Shown here: positions 7,429 through 13,706 of the stretch, in pieces
Layout of the letters: each line of letters starts with the position of its first letter
How positions within the stretch are numbered: the first letter of the stretch is position 1
Origin: JBOGFI01 sp050743365
GTDB taxonomy: Bacteria; Actinomycetota; Acidimicrobiia; IMCC26256; JACDBD01
DNA length: 15,989 nt
Assembly: GCA_050743365.1 (NCBI GenBank)
Contig: JBOGFI010000240.1
Coordinates: forward strand, 1-15,989
Direction: 5' to 3'
Translations under genes and position numbers: made by a program
The notes under the pieces: generated by a model
Told to the model about the DNA's origin: nothing
Database searches by the model: none
What the model saw: only the letters and a program-made list of their open reading frames with translations

Positions 7429-7653
7429 GTGACGGTCCAGAAGCTGTCGGTCTCCTTCGCTCCCGAGCTCGCCGAGCTAATCCGTCAGGCGGCGGACGCC
7501 GAGGAGAAATCGGTGGCCGCGTGGCTGGCCGAAGCGGCCCGCCACAGGCTCAAGCTCGACGCGATGCGGGCTGCCCTCGAAGCGTTCGAGGCCGGGCACG
7601 GCCCGATCACGGACGAGAAGCGCGCATGGGCAAAGGCGCAATGGCCGGACTGA
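7429..7653 (+). CDS. VapB-like antitoxin (ribbon-helix-helix)
   Basis: This 74-residue protein has the layout of a ribbon-helix-helix antitoxin, which represses its own operon as a dimer and neutralises the partner toxin. The strand QKLSVSFAPELAELIRQAA (about residues 4-22) contains the alternating pattern of the DNA-binding ribbon and the first helix, followed by EEKSVAAWLAEAARHRLKLD (26-45) for the second helix. The C-terminal tail, FEAGHGPITDEKRAWAKAQW, is acidic and amphipathic and would wrap the toxin. The wording is typical of antitoxins paired with PIN-domain toxins in actinobacteria. It overlaps the toxin gene by 13 bases, so the two are co-translated. The start is the GTG set by GGGAGG upstream. 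Confidence 0.8.
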   Translation: MTVQKLSVSFAPELAELIRQAADAEEKSVAAWLAEAARHRLKLDAMRAALEAFEAGHGPITDEKRAWAKAQWPD

Positions 7654-7997
7654 CTTTCGATTCGGGAGCGCCGATCGCTGCCGAACGGGGTGAGCGTCGT
7701 TTCTGGTCCCTCTGGGCCGAGGCGTTCTGCCGTGAGACTCCCGCCGTGATTCCCGCGCCCGCGCTCGCGCAGGTATGGCGCGACCCGCCCGGCGCGCTGC
7801 TCGCACGCGTCGTGCGTTGCGCAGTCGTCGAACCGCTCGACAGCGCGCGAGCGAGGCTCACCGGCATCCTCTGCGGCCGAACGGGTTCGTCCGACGTCGT
7901 CGACGCCGCTGTGGTTGTGACCGCGGCGCAGCGCGGCGACCTCCGGCCCCTCGCCGCCGCGGTCGGGAACGTCGAGGTCCGGTCGCTCAGCACTTGA
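7641..7997 (+). CDS. VapC-like PIN-domain toxin, probably missing its last acidic motif
   Basis: PIN-domain toxins cut RNA with a cluster of acidic residues that hold metal ions. Here LTFDSGAPIAAERG gives the first Asp (D7), PAPALAQVWRDPP (38-50) the middle motif, and GSSDVVDAAVVVTAAQRGD (82-100) the third Asp group (D85, D88). In close relatives, as I recall them, the chain then reads roughly AVVTSDPDDLRRLAAA, with another catalytic Asp in TSDP. In this protein QRGD runs straight into LRPLAAAVG, so some 8-9 residues, including that Asp, are absent without loss of frame. The product is 118 residues, a little short for the family. If the reading is right, the toxin may be weak or inactive, leaving the antitoxin as a regulator. 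The stop lies inside the convergent acetyltransferase gene, which it overlaps by 11 bases. Confidence 0.75.
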   Translation: MAGLTFDSGAPIAAERGERRFWSLWAEAFCRETPAVIPAPALAQVWRDPPGALLARVVRCAVVEPLDSARARLTGILCGRTGSSDVVDAAVVVTAAQRGDLRPLAAAVGNVEVRSLST

Positions 7998-8775
7998 GGT
8001 AGCTCCGGCTGATGCACGACGGCCGGAAGCCGAGCGCGGCGTACATGTACTTCGGGCTGTCGTTGACGCGGGCCGAGATGGCGACCGGTCCCGCGCCGCG
8101 CTCGCGAGCGTCGGCGACCGAATGGGCGATGAGCGCGGTGGCAATGCCCCGGCGTCGGAACTCGGGCCGGGTGAACAGGTCCTCGACAATCCCCACGCCC
8201 TCAGGTCCCGGCCAGGACGAGAAGAACGCGGCGTCGGTGTCGTCCACCCGGGCAAGCCAGAAACGCAGGTCGGGCGCCTTGACCCGCTTCGCCGCCACCA
8301 TCTGTTCCGTCACCCCGGGCCCCCATGGGTCGTGCTGACCCTTCGCAACTTCCTCCTCGTGGTCCAGCTGCCACAGCGCGGTCAGGGATCGCCAGTCTGC
8401 GTCCGACTCCACGAGCCGTAGGTCGCCGGGTGACGGCAACGCCCGCACCTCGCCCTCGAGCACCAGCTCGACGTGCGCGTGGGGTTCGTAGCCCTCGAGC
8501 ACCAGGCGGGCCTCGAACGCCGGCGGAGTGTCGGGATCGATCATGACCTTGCGGTGGTGAAGCTGGGCGTAGACCTCGTCGGCCCGAGCAAGCACTCCGT
8601 CGATCTCGTCGTCGGCTTCCGCTCGCACCCAAGAGACGAGGTTGGCGTCGTGCACCTGCGGTGTGTCGGCGTTGCGGACGAAGCGCGCCGTCGGCTCCTC
8701 GACGACCGTGTTCCCGAGCTCGTTGTACGCGGCCCGAGCGTCGAAGACGCGACGCAGCAGATCGGCGTCGCTCAC
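7987..8775 (-). CDS. GNAT-family N-acetyltransferase
   Basis: This 262-residue acyl-CoA-dependent transferase carries the GNAT core in its C-terminal half: a strand VGIVEDLFTRPEFR (194-207), the acetyl-CoA pyrophosphate loop RRRGIATALIAHSVADARERG (207-227), then AISARVNDSPKYMYAALGF (232-250), where the Tyr/Leu-Gly-Phe ending is the usual motif B. The N-terminal half (1-110) looks like a degenerate first GNAT domain or a substrate lid, as in two-domain members. The substrate is unknown. The start lies five bases from the end of the upstream amidohydrolase gene (four-base gap), so the two form an operon, perhaps in one catabolic or detoxification route. Its 3' end overlaps the toxin gene of the opposite strand. 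Confidence 0.85.
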   Translation of the reverse strand: MSDADLLRRVFDARAAYNELGNTVVEEPTARFVRNADTPQVHDANLVSWVRAEADDEIDGVLARADEVYAQLHHRKVMIDPDTPPAFEARLVLEGYEPHAHVELVLEGEVRALPSPGDLRLVESDADWRSLTALWQLDHEEEVAKGQHDPWGPGVTEQMVAAKRVKAPDLRFWLARVDDTDAAFFSSWPGPEGVGIVEDLFTRPEFRRRGIATALIAHSVADARERGAGPVAISARVNDSPKYMYAALGFRPSCISRSYLKC

Positions 8776-8779
8776 GCGG

Positions 8780-10060
8780 TCAGGAGCGACGGGTGGCGAT
8801 GCTGATCAGGTCGGTGGCGCCGGTAGCTTCGGCGCGCTTCCCGACGCTGCGGGGCGTCACGTCGACGTCGGTGGCCCGGGCCCGCAACGCGCCCACGGTG
8901 CACTGCTCGCGGGGCCGGTGGGCGAAGGGATCGAAGCGAAAGTGGTGCATCGCGTTCTGGTGGGTGATGGCGTCGATCTCGTCGTCGGGGACGCCGGTGG
9001 CGTCGAACGCCGTCATGGCGAACTCGGGCGACGTCGGCCAGGTCGAGTCCGAATGTGGGTAGTCGCTCTCCCAGCAGATCGTCTCCACGCCGACGCGGTG
9101 TCGCTGCTCGAGCCCGGCGGTGTCGTCGATGAAGCAAGTCACGATGCGCTCGCGGAACACCTCGCTGGGGAGCTTCCCGCCGAAGTCCTGGCCCGTCCAC
9201 GCGTGGTGCCTCGTGTAGATCCAGTCGACTCGCTCGTGGAAGTACGGGATCCACCCGATCCCGCCTTCCGACAGCGAGACCTTGAGCATCGGGAACTTGC
9301 GCAGCACCGGCGACCAGAGCAGGTCAGCGGCCGCCTGCACGATGTTCACCGGCTGGAGGCTGATGAGCACGTCGATGGGGGCGTCGTCGGCGGTGATCAC
9401 CAGCTGTGACGACGAGCCGATGTGCAGGCACACGATCGTGCCCTCGTCGCAGCACGCGGCCCAGAACGGGTCCCAGTGGTCGGAGTGGAAGCTCGGGAGG
9501 CGGAGCTTGGCCGGGTTCTCGGAGAACGAGACCGCGTGGCACCCCTTCCCCGCCATCCGTCGGACCTCGGCGGCCATTGCGTCAGGGTCCCAGATCGGCG
9601 GCAGCGCCAGCGGGATGAAGCGGCCCCGGTGGGTGCCGCACCATTCGTCGACGTGCCAGTCGTTGTAGGCGCGCAGGATGGCCAGGGCGGCGTCCTTGTC
9701 CTTCGAGCGCGCGAAGAGCTGGCCGCAGAGGTTCGGGAACGACGGGAAGCACATCGAGCCGAGCACGCCGTTGACGTCCATGTCGCGCACCCGCTCGTGG
9801 ATGTCGTAGCAGCCGTCGCGGATGTCGTCGAAGGAGGTGGGCTCCATCCCGTACTCCTCCGGCGGGCGTCCCGCGACCGCGTTGAGCCCGATGTTCGGGA
9901 TCTCCCGGCCCTCGTAGACCCACACGTCGGTGCCATCGTCCTTGCGGACGAGGCGGGGCGCCACGTCGCGGTAGCGGCCGGGCAGGCGGCCCTCGAACAG
10001 GTGGGGCGGCTCCACCGCGTGGTCGTCGACGCTGACCATGATCATGTCGTCAAGGCGCAC
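8780..10060 (-). CDS. Amidohydrolase family protein (ACMSD-like TIM barrel)
   Basis: This 426-residue protein belongs to the Amidohydro_2 group, TIM-barrel metal enzymes that include aminocarboxymuconate-semialdehyde decarboxylase. The opening VSVDDHAVEPPHLFEG places D12/H14 where the group has its first metal ligands (D-x-H in place of H-x-H). LHIGSSSQ (near 213) gives the next His, and WESDYPHSDSTWP (near 330-342) the last Asp. SEGGIGWIPYFHERVDW is a conserved barrel segment. The wording closely recalls mycobacterial and acidimicrobial proteins of unknown substrate, often near lipid or steroid catabolism genes. The GTG at 10060 is chosen because AGGAGG lies six bases upstream; the frame remains open to 11011, but that extension overlaps three plus-strand genes and has no coding character. 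The gene is followed by the GNAT gene after four bases. Confidence 0.85.
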   Translation of the reverse strand: MRLDDMIMVSVDDHAVEPPHLFEGRLPGRYRDVAPRLVRKDDGTDVWVYEGREIPNIGLNAVAGRPPEEYGMEPTSFDDIRDGCYDIHERVRDMDVNGVLGSMCFPSFPNLCGQLFARSKDKDAALAILRAYNDWHVDEWCGTHRGRFIPLALPPIWDPDAMAAEVRRMAGKGCHAVSFSENPAKLRLPSFHSDHWDPFWAACCDEGTIVCLHIGSSSQLVITADDAPIDVLISLQPVNIVQAAADLLWSPVLRKFPMLKVSLSEGGIGWIPYFHERVDWIYTRHHAWTGQDFGGKLPSEVFRERIVTCFIDDTAGLEQRHRVGVETICWESDYPHSDSTWPTSPEFAMTAFDATGVPDDEIDAITHQNAMHHFRFDPFAHRPREQCTVGALRARATDVDVTPRSVGKRAEATGATDLISIATRRS

Positions 10061-10065
10061 CCACA

Positions 10066-10073
10066 CCCTCCTC
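10066..10073 (-). promoter_or_regulatory. Shine-Dalgarno site of the amidohydrolase gene
   Basis: On the minus strand GAGGAGGG precedes the GTG at 10060 by about six bases. It settles the start inside a much longer open frame. The divergent gap to the next gene (10061-10111) is only 51 bp; on its plus side TTGTCG (10074-10079) and GGATAC (10099-10104) could form a weak promoter. Confidence 0.6.
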
Positions 10074-10111
10074 TTGTCGGCGTGGAACGCGAGCGTCAGG
10101 ATACCGGGGCC

Positions 10112-10684
10112 ATGAGCGTGCCCACAGCCGCCACGACCCCGCCCGCAGTTCCGACCCGGCTCCTCGGGTTTCTCGCAGCCGGTGCCGCAGTGGCGGTCGC
10201 GCTCGGCGTGTACGGCAAAGCCCACGACCCGACGGCGGAGCAGCCCTACACGCTCTTCTTCTCGAACACGATCAACCTCAAGGTCTGGTTCGCCACCGTC
10301 GCGCTCGCGCTCGCGGGCGTCCAGGTGCTGCTCGCGGCCCGTCTCTACGGGAAGATCCACGTCCCGCGTACCGCGCCTCCCTGGCTCGGCGACGCTCACC
10401 GCCTCACCGGAACGCTCGCCTTCCTCGTCAGCCTGCCCGTCGCCTACCACTGCCTCTGGGCGCTCGGCTTCCAGTCGGGCGACACGCGCGTGCTCCTCCA
10501 CTCGCTCTTCGGCTGCTTCTTCTACGGCGTGTTCACGATGAAGGTGCTCTCCGTGCGCTGGCACGGGCTCCCCGACTGGGTGCTGCCGCTCGTGGGCGGG
10601 GCGGTCTTCGCGGCGCTGACCGGCCTTTGGGTCTCGAGCAGCCTGTGGTTCATCACGTCCCGGCCCGGTGGGCCGCTCTTCTGA
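10112..10684 (+). CDS. DUF6529-like polytopic membrane protein, possibly haem b-binding
   Basis: This 190-residue protein has five hydrophobic segments (about residues 15-35, 56-77, 97-118, 127-147 and 157-182). I associate its sequence with the actinobacterial DUF6529 family, whose function is not established. Four His sit at or near helix ends: H96 in GDAHRLTGT, H113 in AYHCLW, H130 in VLLHSLFG, and H151 in RWHGLPDW. This arrangement recalls cytochrome b561 and ferric-reductase-like membrane proteins, so transmembrane electron transfer is plausible but inferred. Support comes from the next gene, a membrane-anchored c-type cytochrome whose GTG overlaps the 3' end of this gene. The ATG at 10112 is used; homologues should start with a similar Ala/Pro/Thr-rich lead. 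Confidence 0.75.
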   Translation: MSVPTAATTPPAVPTRLLGFLAAGAAVAVALGVYGKAHDPTAEQPYTLFFSNTINLKVWFATVALALAGVQVLLAARLYGKIHVPRTAPPWLGDAHRLTGTLAFLVSLPVAYHCLWALGFQSGDTRVLLHSLFGCFFYGVFTMKVLSVRWHGLPDWVLPLVGGAVFAALTGLWVSSSLWFITSRPGGPLF

Positions 10685-11024
10685 CGTGTTGAAGCCCGTC
10701 GTCAACGCGGTCGAGGCCCTCGCCGTGCTGGCCGCGGCCGTCTTCGTCGTCATGCTGTTCGCCAACGAGCCGGGGAACGGCGGCGGTGGCGCGTCGCCCC
10801 CGGGCGCCGGGATCTTCTCCTCGAACTGCGCCCGGTGCCACGGGACCGACGGTGGCGGCGGGATCGGCCCCCAGCTGTCGGGTGGCCGGGTCGTCGACGA
10901 GTACCCCGACGCCGAAGACGAGATCGCGGTCGTCACCGACGGGAAGGGCAGCATGCCGTCGTTCGAGGGGCGCCTGTCGGGGGACGAGATCCGCCAAGTC
11001 GTGGAGTACACCCGAACGCTCTAA
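10668..11024 (+). CDS. Membrane-anchored c-type cytochrome
   Basis: This 118-residue monohaem cytochrome c carries electrons at the outer face of the membrane. An N-terminal hydrophobic segment (about residues 11-32) serves as an uncleaved anchor, followed by a Gly-rich linker. The haem site is NCARCHGTDGGGG, with CxxCH at 54-58, and the distal ligand is the Met of KGSMPSFEGRLS (M96). The C-terminal helix DEIRQVVEYTRTL closes the fold. This is the compact class I type seen as CccA/cytochrome_CBB3 domains. The GTG at 10668 overlaps the upstream gene by 17 bases; a GTG at 10686, just past that gene's stop, is an equally possible start that keeps the anchor. Coupling to the DUF6529-like protein suggests they work as one electron-transfer pair. 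Confidence 0.88.
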   Translation: MGRSSDVLKPVVNAVEALAVLAAAVFVVMLFANEPGNGGGGASPPGAGIFSSNCARCHGTDGGGGIGPQLSGGRVVDEYPDAEDEIAVVTDGKGSMPSFEGRLSGDEIRQVVEYTRTL

Positions 11025-11036
11025 TCTCCGCTCCCG

Positions 11037-11522
11037 ATGCGCTCCAAGATCGGAGCGGTGGTGGTGATGTCGCTCGTCGTGCCGGCCGCCGCGTGCCGCG
11101 ACGACGCCGGGGAGGCGCGATTGAGTAAGGAGCAGTGGATCGAGCGGGCCGACGAGATCTGCCGCGACGAGAACGCGTCGCTAGGCGAGCTGGAGGAGCC
11201 CGACGTCGGCCCGTTCGATCCCGACCTGACCGACGAGCAGCTTGCGGAACTCGCCGACTTCCTCGAGGCGTCGCTCCGGGTCGAGGCCCGGGTGACGGAG
11301 CGGCTCGACGACCTGGGCCTCCCCGACGAGGACGCCGGCGATATCGAGGACGTCCTGGAGCAGCGTAGGGGCGGGCGTACCGCGGTCGAGCTCGCGATCG
11401 ACGCCGCCCGCCGGGGCGACGCCGAGGGCTTCGTGGTGGGCTACCGCGATGCCGTCGTCGACTACGACGGCGCCGCCCAGGGGGCGCGCCAGTTCGGGCT
11501 CGAGGACTGCGGCCAGGGCTGA
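11037..11522 (+). CDS. Small acidic lipoprotein
   Basis: This 161-residue protein starts with a lipoprotein signal: basic MRSK, a hydrophobic stretch, then VPAAAC with Cys at residue 20 followed by RDD. The -3 residue is Ala where Leu is commoner, so the lipobox is slightly weak. The mature part is acidic and mostly helical: SKEQWIERADEICRDENASL, then a run of Asp/Glu/Leu, and DCGQG at the end, where Cys could pair with the Cys of DEICRD. The SKxxWIxxADxIC opening is common in actinobacterial lipoproteins of unknown function. It sits 12 bases after the cytochrome stop and three bases before the next ATG, within the operon. No function is claimed. Confidence 0.75.
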   Translation: MRSKIGAVVVMSLVVPAAACRDDAGEARLSKEQWIERADEICRDENASLGELEEPDVGPFDPDLTDEQLAELADFLEASLRVEARVTERLDDLGLPDEDAGDIEDVLEQRRGGRTAVELAIDAARRGDAEGFVVGYRDAVVDYDGAAQGARQFGLEDCGQG

Positions 11523-11525
11523 CCG

Positions 11526-12581
11526 ATGGACCCCGCCGCGTCCCCGATCCTCGTCGGCCTGCTCTTCGACTTTCCCCAGGCCGACGGCGGTGCGGGCTTC
11601 GATGAGGCCGTGCGCCTCGGGCTCGACGAGGTCGCCGGCGCCGGCCGCATCGACCGGCCGGTCGAGCTCGTGCACCGCCATGCACGGGGTCTCCCGCTGG
11701 GGACCGAGCGCGAGGTGGTGCAGGCGTTCCGCGAGCTCGACGACGCCGGCGTGCTGCTGATCGTCGGCCCGTCGATCAGCGACAACGGGCTCATCGTCCG
11801 GCCGCTGGCTGACGCCGCCGGCCTGCCCTGCATCAACTACACCGGCGGCGAGCGGACCCGGGGCGAGTTCATGTTCCACTACCAGGTGGGCTCTCTCGAA
11901 GAGGAGCCGGCCGTGCTCGCCGGACGGCTCGCCCGGCGGGGGCTGCGACGCGCCGCCGTGATCCACGACCGCTCCCCGGTCGGGTCCCGCTACGCCGAAT
12001 GCTTCGACGACGCCCGGGCCGGGCTCGGGCTGGAGACGACCGGCTCCGCCGCCGTCTCGCCGCTCTCGGAAGACGTCACCGGCGTGGTGGCCCGCCTGCG
12101 CGACGGCATGCCGGACGCGCTCGTGTACCTCGGCCTCGGCGTGTCGTCTCGCGCGGTCGCGTTGGCGCTGGCAGAGCTCGGGTGGTCGGTGCCGGTGGTG
12201 GCGAACTCGGCGCTGATGTTCGGGTACGCCCGCCCGGAGTGGCGGGACGGCTGGGCCGGCTGGGAGTACCTCGACGGCGTCGCCGACGACAACGAGCAGC
12301 GCCGGCGTCTGCGGGCGAGGTCGAAGCGGGCCGCCGCCGGTCCTCTCGGCTGCGCCGCCTACGACATGGGGCGGCTCGTGGGCGAGGCCGTCGCCCGTGC
12401 GCATCACCTCACGCGGGCGGGGCTCAAGGAAGGCCTCGAGCGGGTGAAGCAACTCCCGGCAACCTCGGGCCGGGAGGGCACGACGATGGGGTTCGGCACC
12501 TACGACCACGCCGCGCTGAAGGGCCGCTATCTGGTGCTGCGCGAGTGGCGCGACGGGCGGACGGTGCAGGTGGACGAGTAG
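11526..12581 (+). CDS. Periplasmic-binding-protein-like (LivK type) protein without signal peptide
   Basis: This 351-residue protein has the two-lobed fold of branched-chain amino-acid/amide ABC-transporter receptors (Peripla_BP_6). It begins PILVGLLFDFPQADGGAGFDE, the usual first strand and ligand loop, followed by LLIVGPSISDNGLIVRPLAD (about residues 78-97) and PCINYTGGERTRGEFMFHY, then AAVIHDRSPVGSRYAECF and DALVYLGLGVSSRAVALAL. Such receptors normally carry a signal peptide or lipobox. None is present here: the frame starts just before the first strand, with no hydrophobic N-terminus and no upstream in-frame start that would supply one. It may act in the cytoplasm, as AmiC-type regulators do, or be exported with the lipoprotein. 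No permease or ATPase gene is beside it. Its stop is one base from that of the convergent redoxin gene. Confidence 0.8.
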   Translation: MDPAASPILVGLLFDFPQADGGAGFDEAVRLGLDEVAGAGRIDRPVELVHRHARGLPLGTEREVVQAFRELDDAGVLLIVGPSISDNGLIVRPLADAAGLPCINYTGGERTRGEFMFHYQVGSLEEEPAVLAGRLARRGLRRAAVIHDRSPVGSRYAECFDDARAGLGLETTGSAAVSPLSEDVTGVVARLRDGMPDALVYLGLGVSSRAVALALAELGWSVPVVANSALMFGYARPEWRDGWAGWEYLDGVADDNEQRRRLRARSKRAAAGPLGCAAYDMGRLVGEAVARAHHLTRAGLKEGLERVKQLPATSGREGTTMGFGTYDHAALKGRYLVLREWRDGRTVQVDE

Positions 12582-12582
12582 C

Positions 12583-13062
12583 TCAGGACGCGTGCAGCGA
12601 CCCCAGCACCGAGAGAACCTCTCCGTTCGGTGGGATCTGCCACTGCTGGGTGCCGACGGAGTCGTACCGGATGATGCCGTCACCGTCGACCACGAACAGG
12701 CCCGGCCGCTGCCCCAGCGACATCATCCGGCTGGTGACGTCGTAGGCATCGAAGGTCTCGTGGTCGGCGTCGATGGCGACCGGGTACGGGAGCGGGTGCG
12801 ACTTCAGGTACGCCTCGGCCGCGCCGGCCCCTTCGGCCGAGATCGCGATGACCTCCGCCCCGAGGCCGGTGAAGCGCTCGTAGTCGTCGCGCAACTGCGC
12901 GAGGTGCCGCCGGCAGAACGGTCAGGCGAAGCCTCGCAGGAAGGCGAGCACCACCGGCCGGCCACGGTACGACGACAGCGTCACCGTGCCACCACCGGCG
13001 GCCGGCAGCGAGAAGTCGGGCGCGGACGAGCCGGTGGGTGCGGTGGTGCTCTGGGTGCTCAT
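12583..13062 (-). CDS. PRX-like2 redoxin, candidate selenoprotein with U-P-F-C active site
   Basis: This is a thioredoxin-fold AhpC/TSA redoxin that would reduce peroxides or disulphides in the cytoplasm. Reading through one TGA (12922-12924) gives a continuous 159-residue protein. APDFSLPAAGGGTVTLSSYR (14-33) is the usual redoxin opening, VVLAFLRGFA (37-46) the first strand, then U47-P-F-C50 and RRHLAQLRDDYERF. The middle, GAEVIAISAEG, and PGLFVVDGDGIIRYD (120-134) are typical. In Cys relatives the active site is WCPFCR, so the TGA occupies the peroxidatic Cys position, one base from TGC. Codon use is normal on both sides. A stem-loop downstream fits a bacterial SECIS. Conventional annotation would split it into two pieces or call it a pseudogene. 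The alternative is a nonsense mutation or sequencing error. The ATG at 13062 lies 25 bp from the divergent Nfu-like gene. Confidence 0.8.
12887..12902 (-). promoter_or_regulatory. Candidate bacterial SECIS hairpin
   Basis: On the minus strand, starting 20 nt after the TGA, the sequence TCGCGC-AGTT-GCGCGA forms a perfect six-base-pair stem with a four-base loop. The loop begins 26 nt after the TGA and has G at its second position. The published bacterial SECIS consensus asks for a loop about 16-37 nt after UGA with a G among the first two loop bases, so this fits. The element is inside the coding sequence, as bacterial SECIS elements are. Confidence 0.6.
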
Positions 13063-13071
13063 ACCGCTTTG

Positions 13072-13081
13072 ATCGTACGAT
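13072..13081. promoter_or_regulatory. Palindromic bidirectional -10 element
   Basis: The 25-bp gap between two divergent genes contains the perfect palindrome ATCGTACGAT. Plus-strand TACGAT (13076-13081) ends six bases before the ATG at 13088; minus-strand TACGAT (13077-13072) ends nine bases before the ATG at 13062. Both fit the TANNNT -10 consensus, and the distances fit leaderless or nearly leaderless transcripts. Neither gene has a Shine-Dalgarno site. Confidence 0.5.
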
Positions 13082-13087
13082 GGATCG

Positions 13088-13345
13088 ATGGCCACCGCGA
13101 CGCCGTCCCCCACGCCGAACCCCGACGCGATGAAGTTCACGCTGGACGTCACCCTCCCCGAAGCCGTGAACTTCCCGGACGCCGCCGCCGCCGCCAATCA
13201 CGCCTTCGCTCGTGACGTGTTCGCCGCCGGCGGGGTAGCGTCCCTCTTCGGCGTGAACGACTTCGTGACGATCACACGCGAGCCCGGCGCCGACTGGGAC
13301 CCCATCGTGGCCGCCGTCCGGCAGGCCGCCGGCGACCACCTGTAG
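13088..13345 (+). CDS. Stand-alone Nfu/NifU N-terminal-domain protein
   Basis: This 85-residue protein is the Nfu N-terminal domain alone (Nfu_N, as in iron-sulphur scaffold proteins). PSPTPNPDAMKFTLDV (about residues 6-21) contains the hallmark TPNP-x-x-x-K-F, and DVFAAGGVASLFGVNDFVTI (about 44-63) is the second hallmark, where related proteins read AxxLFxIxGVxxVFxGxDFITV. The CxxC-bearing C-terminal domain of full Nfu, which binds the Fe-S cluster, is absent, and there is no Cys in the protein. It could act as an adaptor. The ATG at 13088 is supported by a -10 hexamer six bases upstream. It is divergent from the redoxin gene, and shared control by redox state is plausible. Confidence 0.85.
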   Translation: MATATPSPTPNPDAMKFTLDVTLPEAVNFPDAAAAANHAFARDVFAAGGVASLFGVNDFVTITREPGADWDPIVAAVRQAAGDHL

Positions 13346-13448
13346 CCCAACCGCCCCCTACCCCTTGACGGGACGGCCATCAGTCGCAAGCGTGTGCGAG
13401 CCGGCGCGATCCGCCCGGCGCCGACAGCCGGATCGAAGGGGGGCCCAC

Positions 13449-13664
13449 GTGGCCGACAGCGTGTACAAGGTCATCGAGCTGGTGGGAACGAGCACCGACT
13501 CGTTCGAGAACGCGGCGGCGACCGCCGTCAACCTGGCCGGCCAGTCTCTGCGCGACCTGCGAATCGCCGAGATCGACAAGCTCGACATGGTGCTCGAAGG
13601 CGGCAGGGTCACGGCGTACCGCGCCAAGGTGAAGGTGTCGTTCAAGTACGAGGGCGGCGGCTGA
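13449..13664 (+). CDS. Dodecin family flavin-binding protein
   Basis: This 71-residue protein is a dodecin, a small cytoplasmic protein that forms a hollow dodecamer and binds flavin, as store or buffer. It shows the full family pattern: VYKVIELVGTSTDSFENAA (about residues 5-23), where the Ser/Thr-rich turn leads into the single helix, then LRDLRIAEIDKLDMVLEGG (about 33-51) and VTAYRAKVKVSFKYEG for the last strand. Actinobacterial dodecins have the same length. The GTG at 13449 is chosen because an AGGGGGG stretch precedes it at fitting distance and the protein starts as its relatives do; an upstream frame from 13365 is not coding. The gap before it (13346-13448) shows no gene. Confidence 0.92.
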   Translation: MADSVYKVIELVGTSTDSFENAAATAVNLAGQSLRDLRIAEIDKLDMVLEGGRVTAYRAKVKVSFKYEGGG

Positions 13665-13706
13665 GCTGAGTCGCGGGGCGACGCTTCCGTCCGCCCGCCG
13701 TAGCTG

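Noticed and set aside
8780..11011. Minus-strand open frame of 743 codons suggesting a much larger amidohydrolase
   Set aside because: The part upstream of 10060 lies opposite three well-supported genes, has no coding character of its own, and a strong ribosome site marks the GTG at 10060.
11181..12683. Minus-strand open frame of 500 codons
   Set aside because: It lies opposite the lipoprotein and binding-protein genes, both with clear family features; its product is His/Arg/Pro-rich and unlike any known protein.
12922..12924. Ordinary stop codon splitting the redoxin into two unrelated open frames
   Set aside because: Both pieces belong to one fold in the same frame and the TGA sits at the active-site Cys; two separate proteins would each be useless halves.
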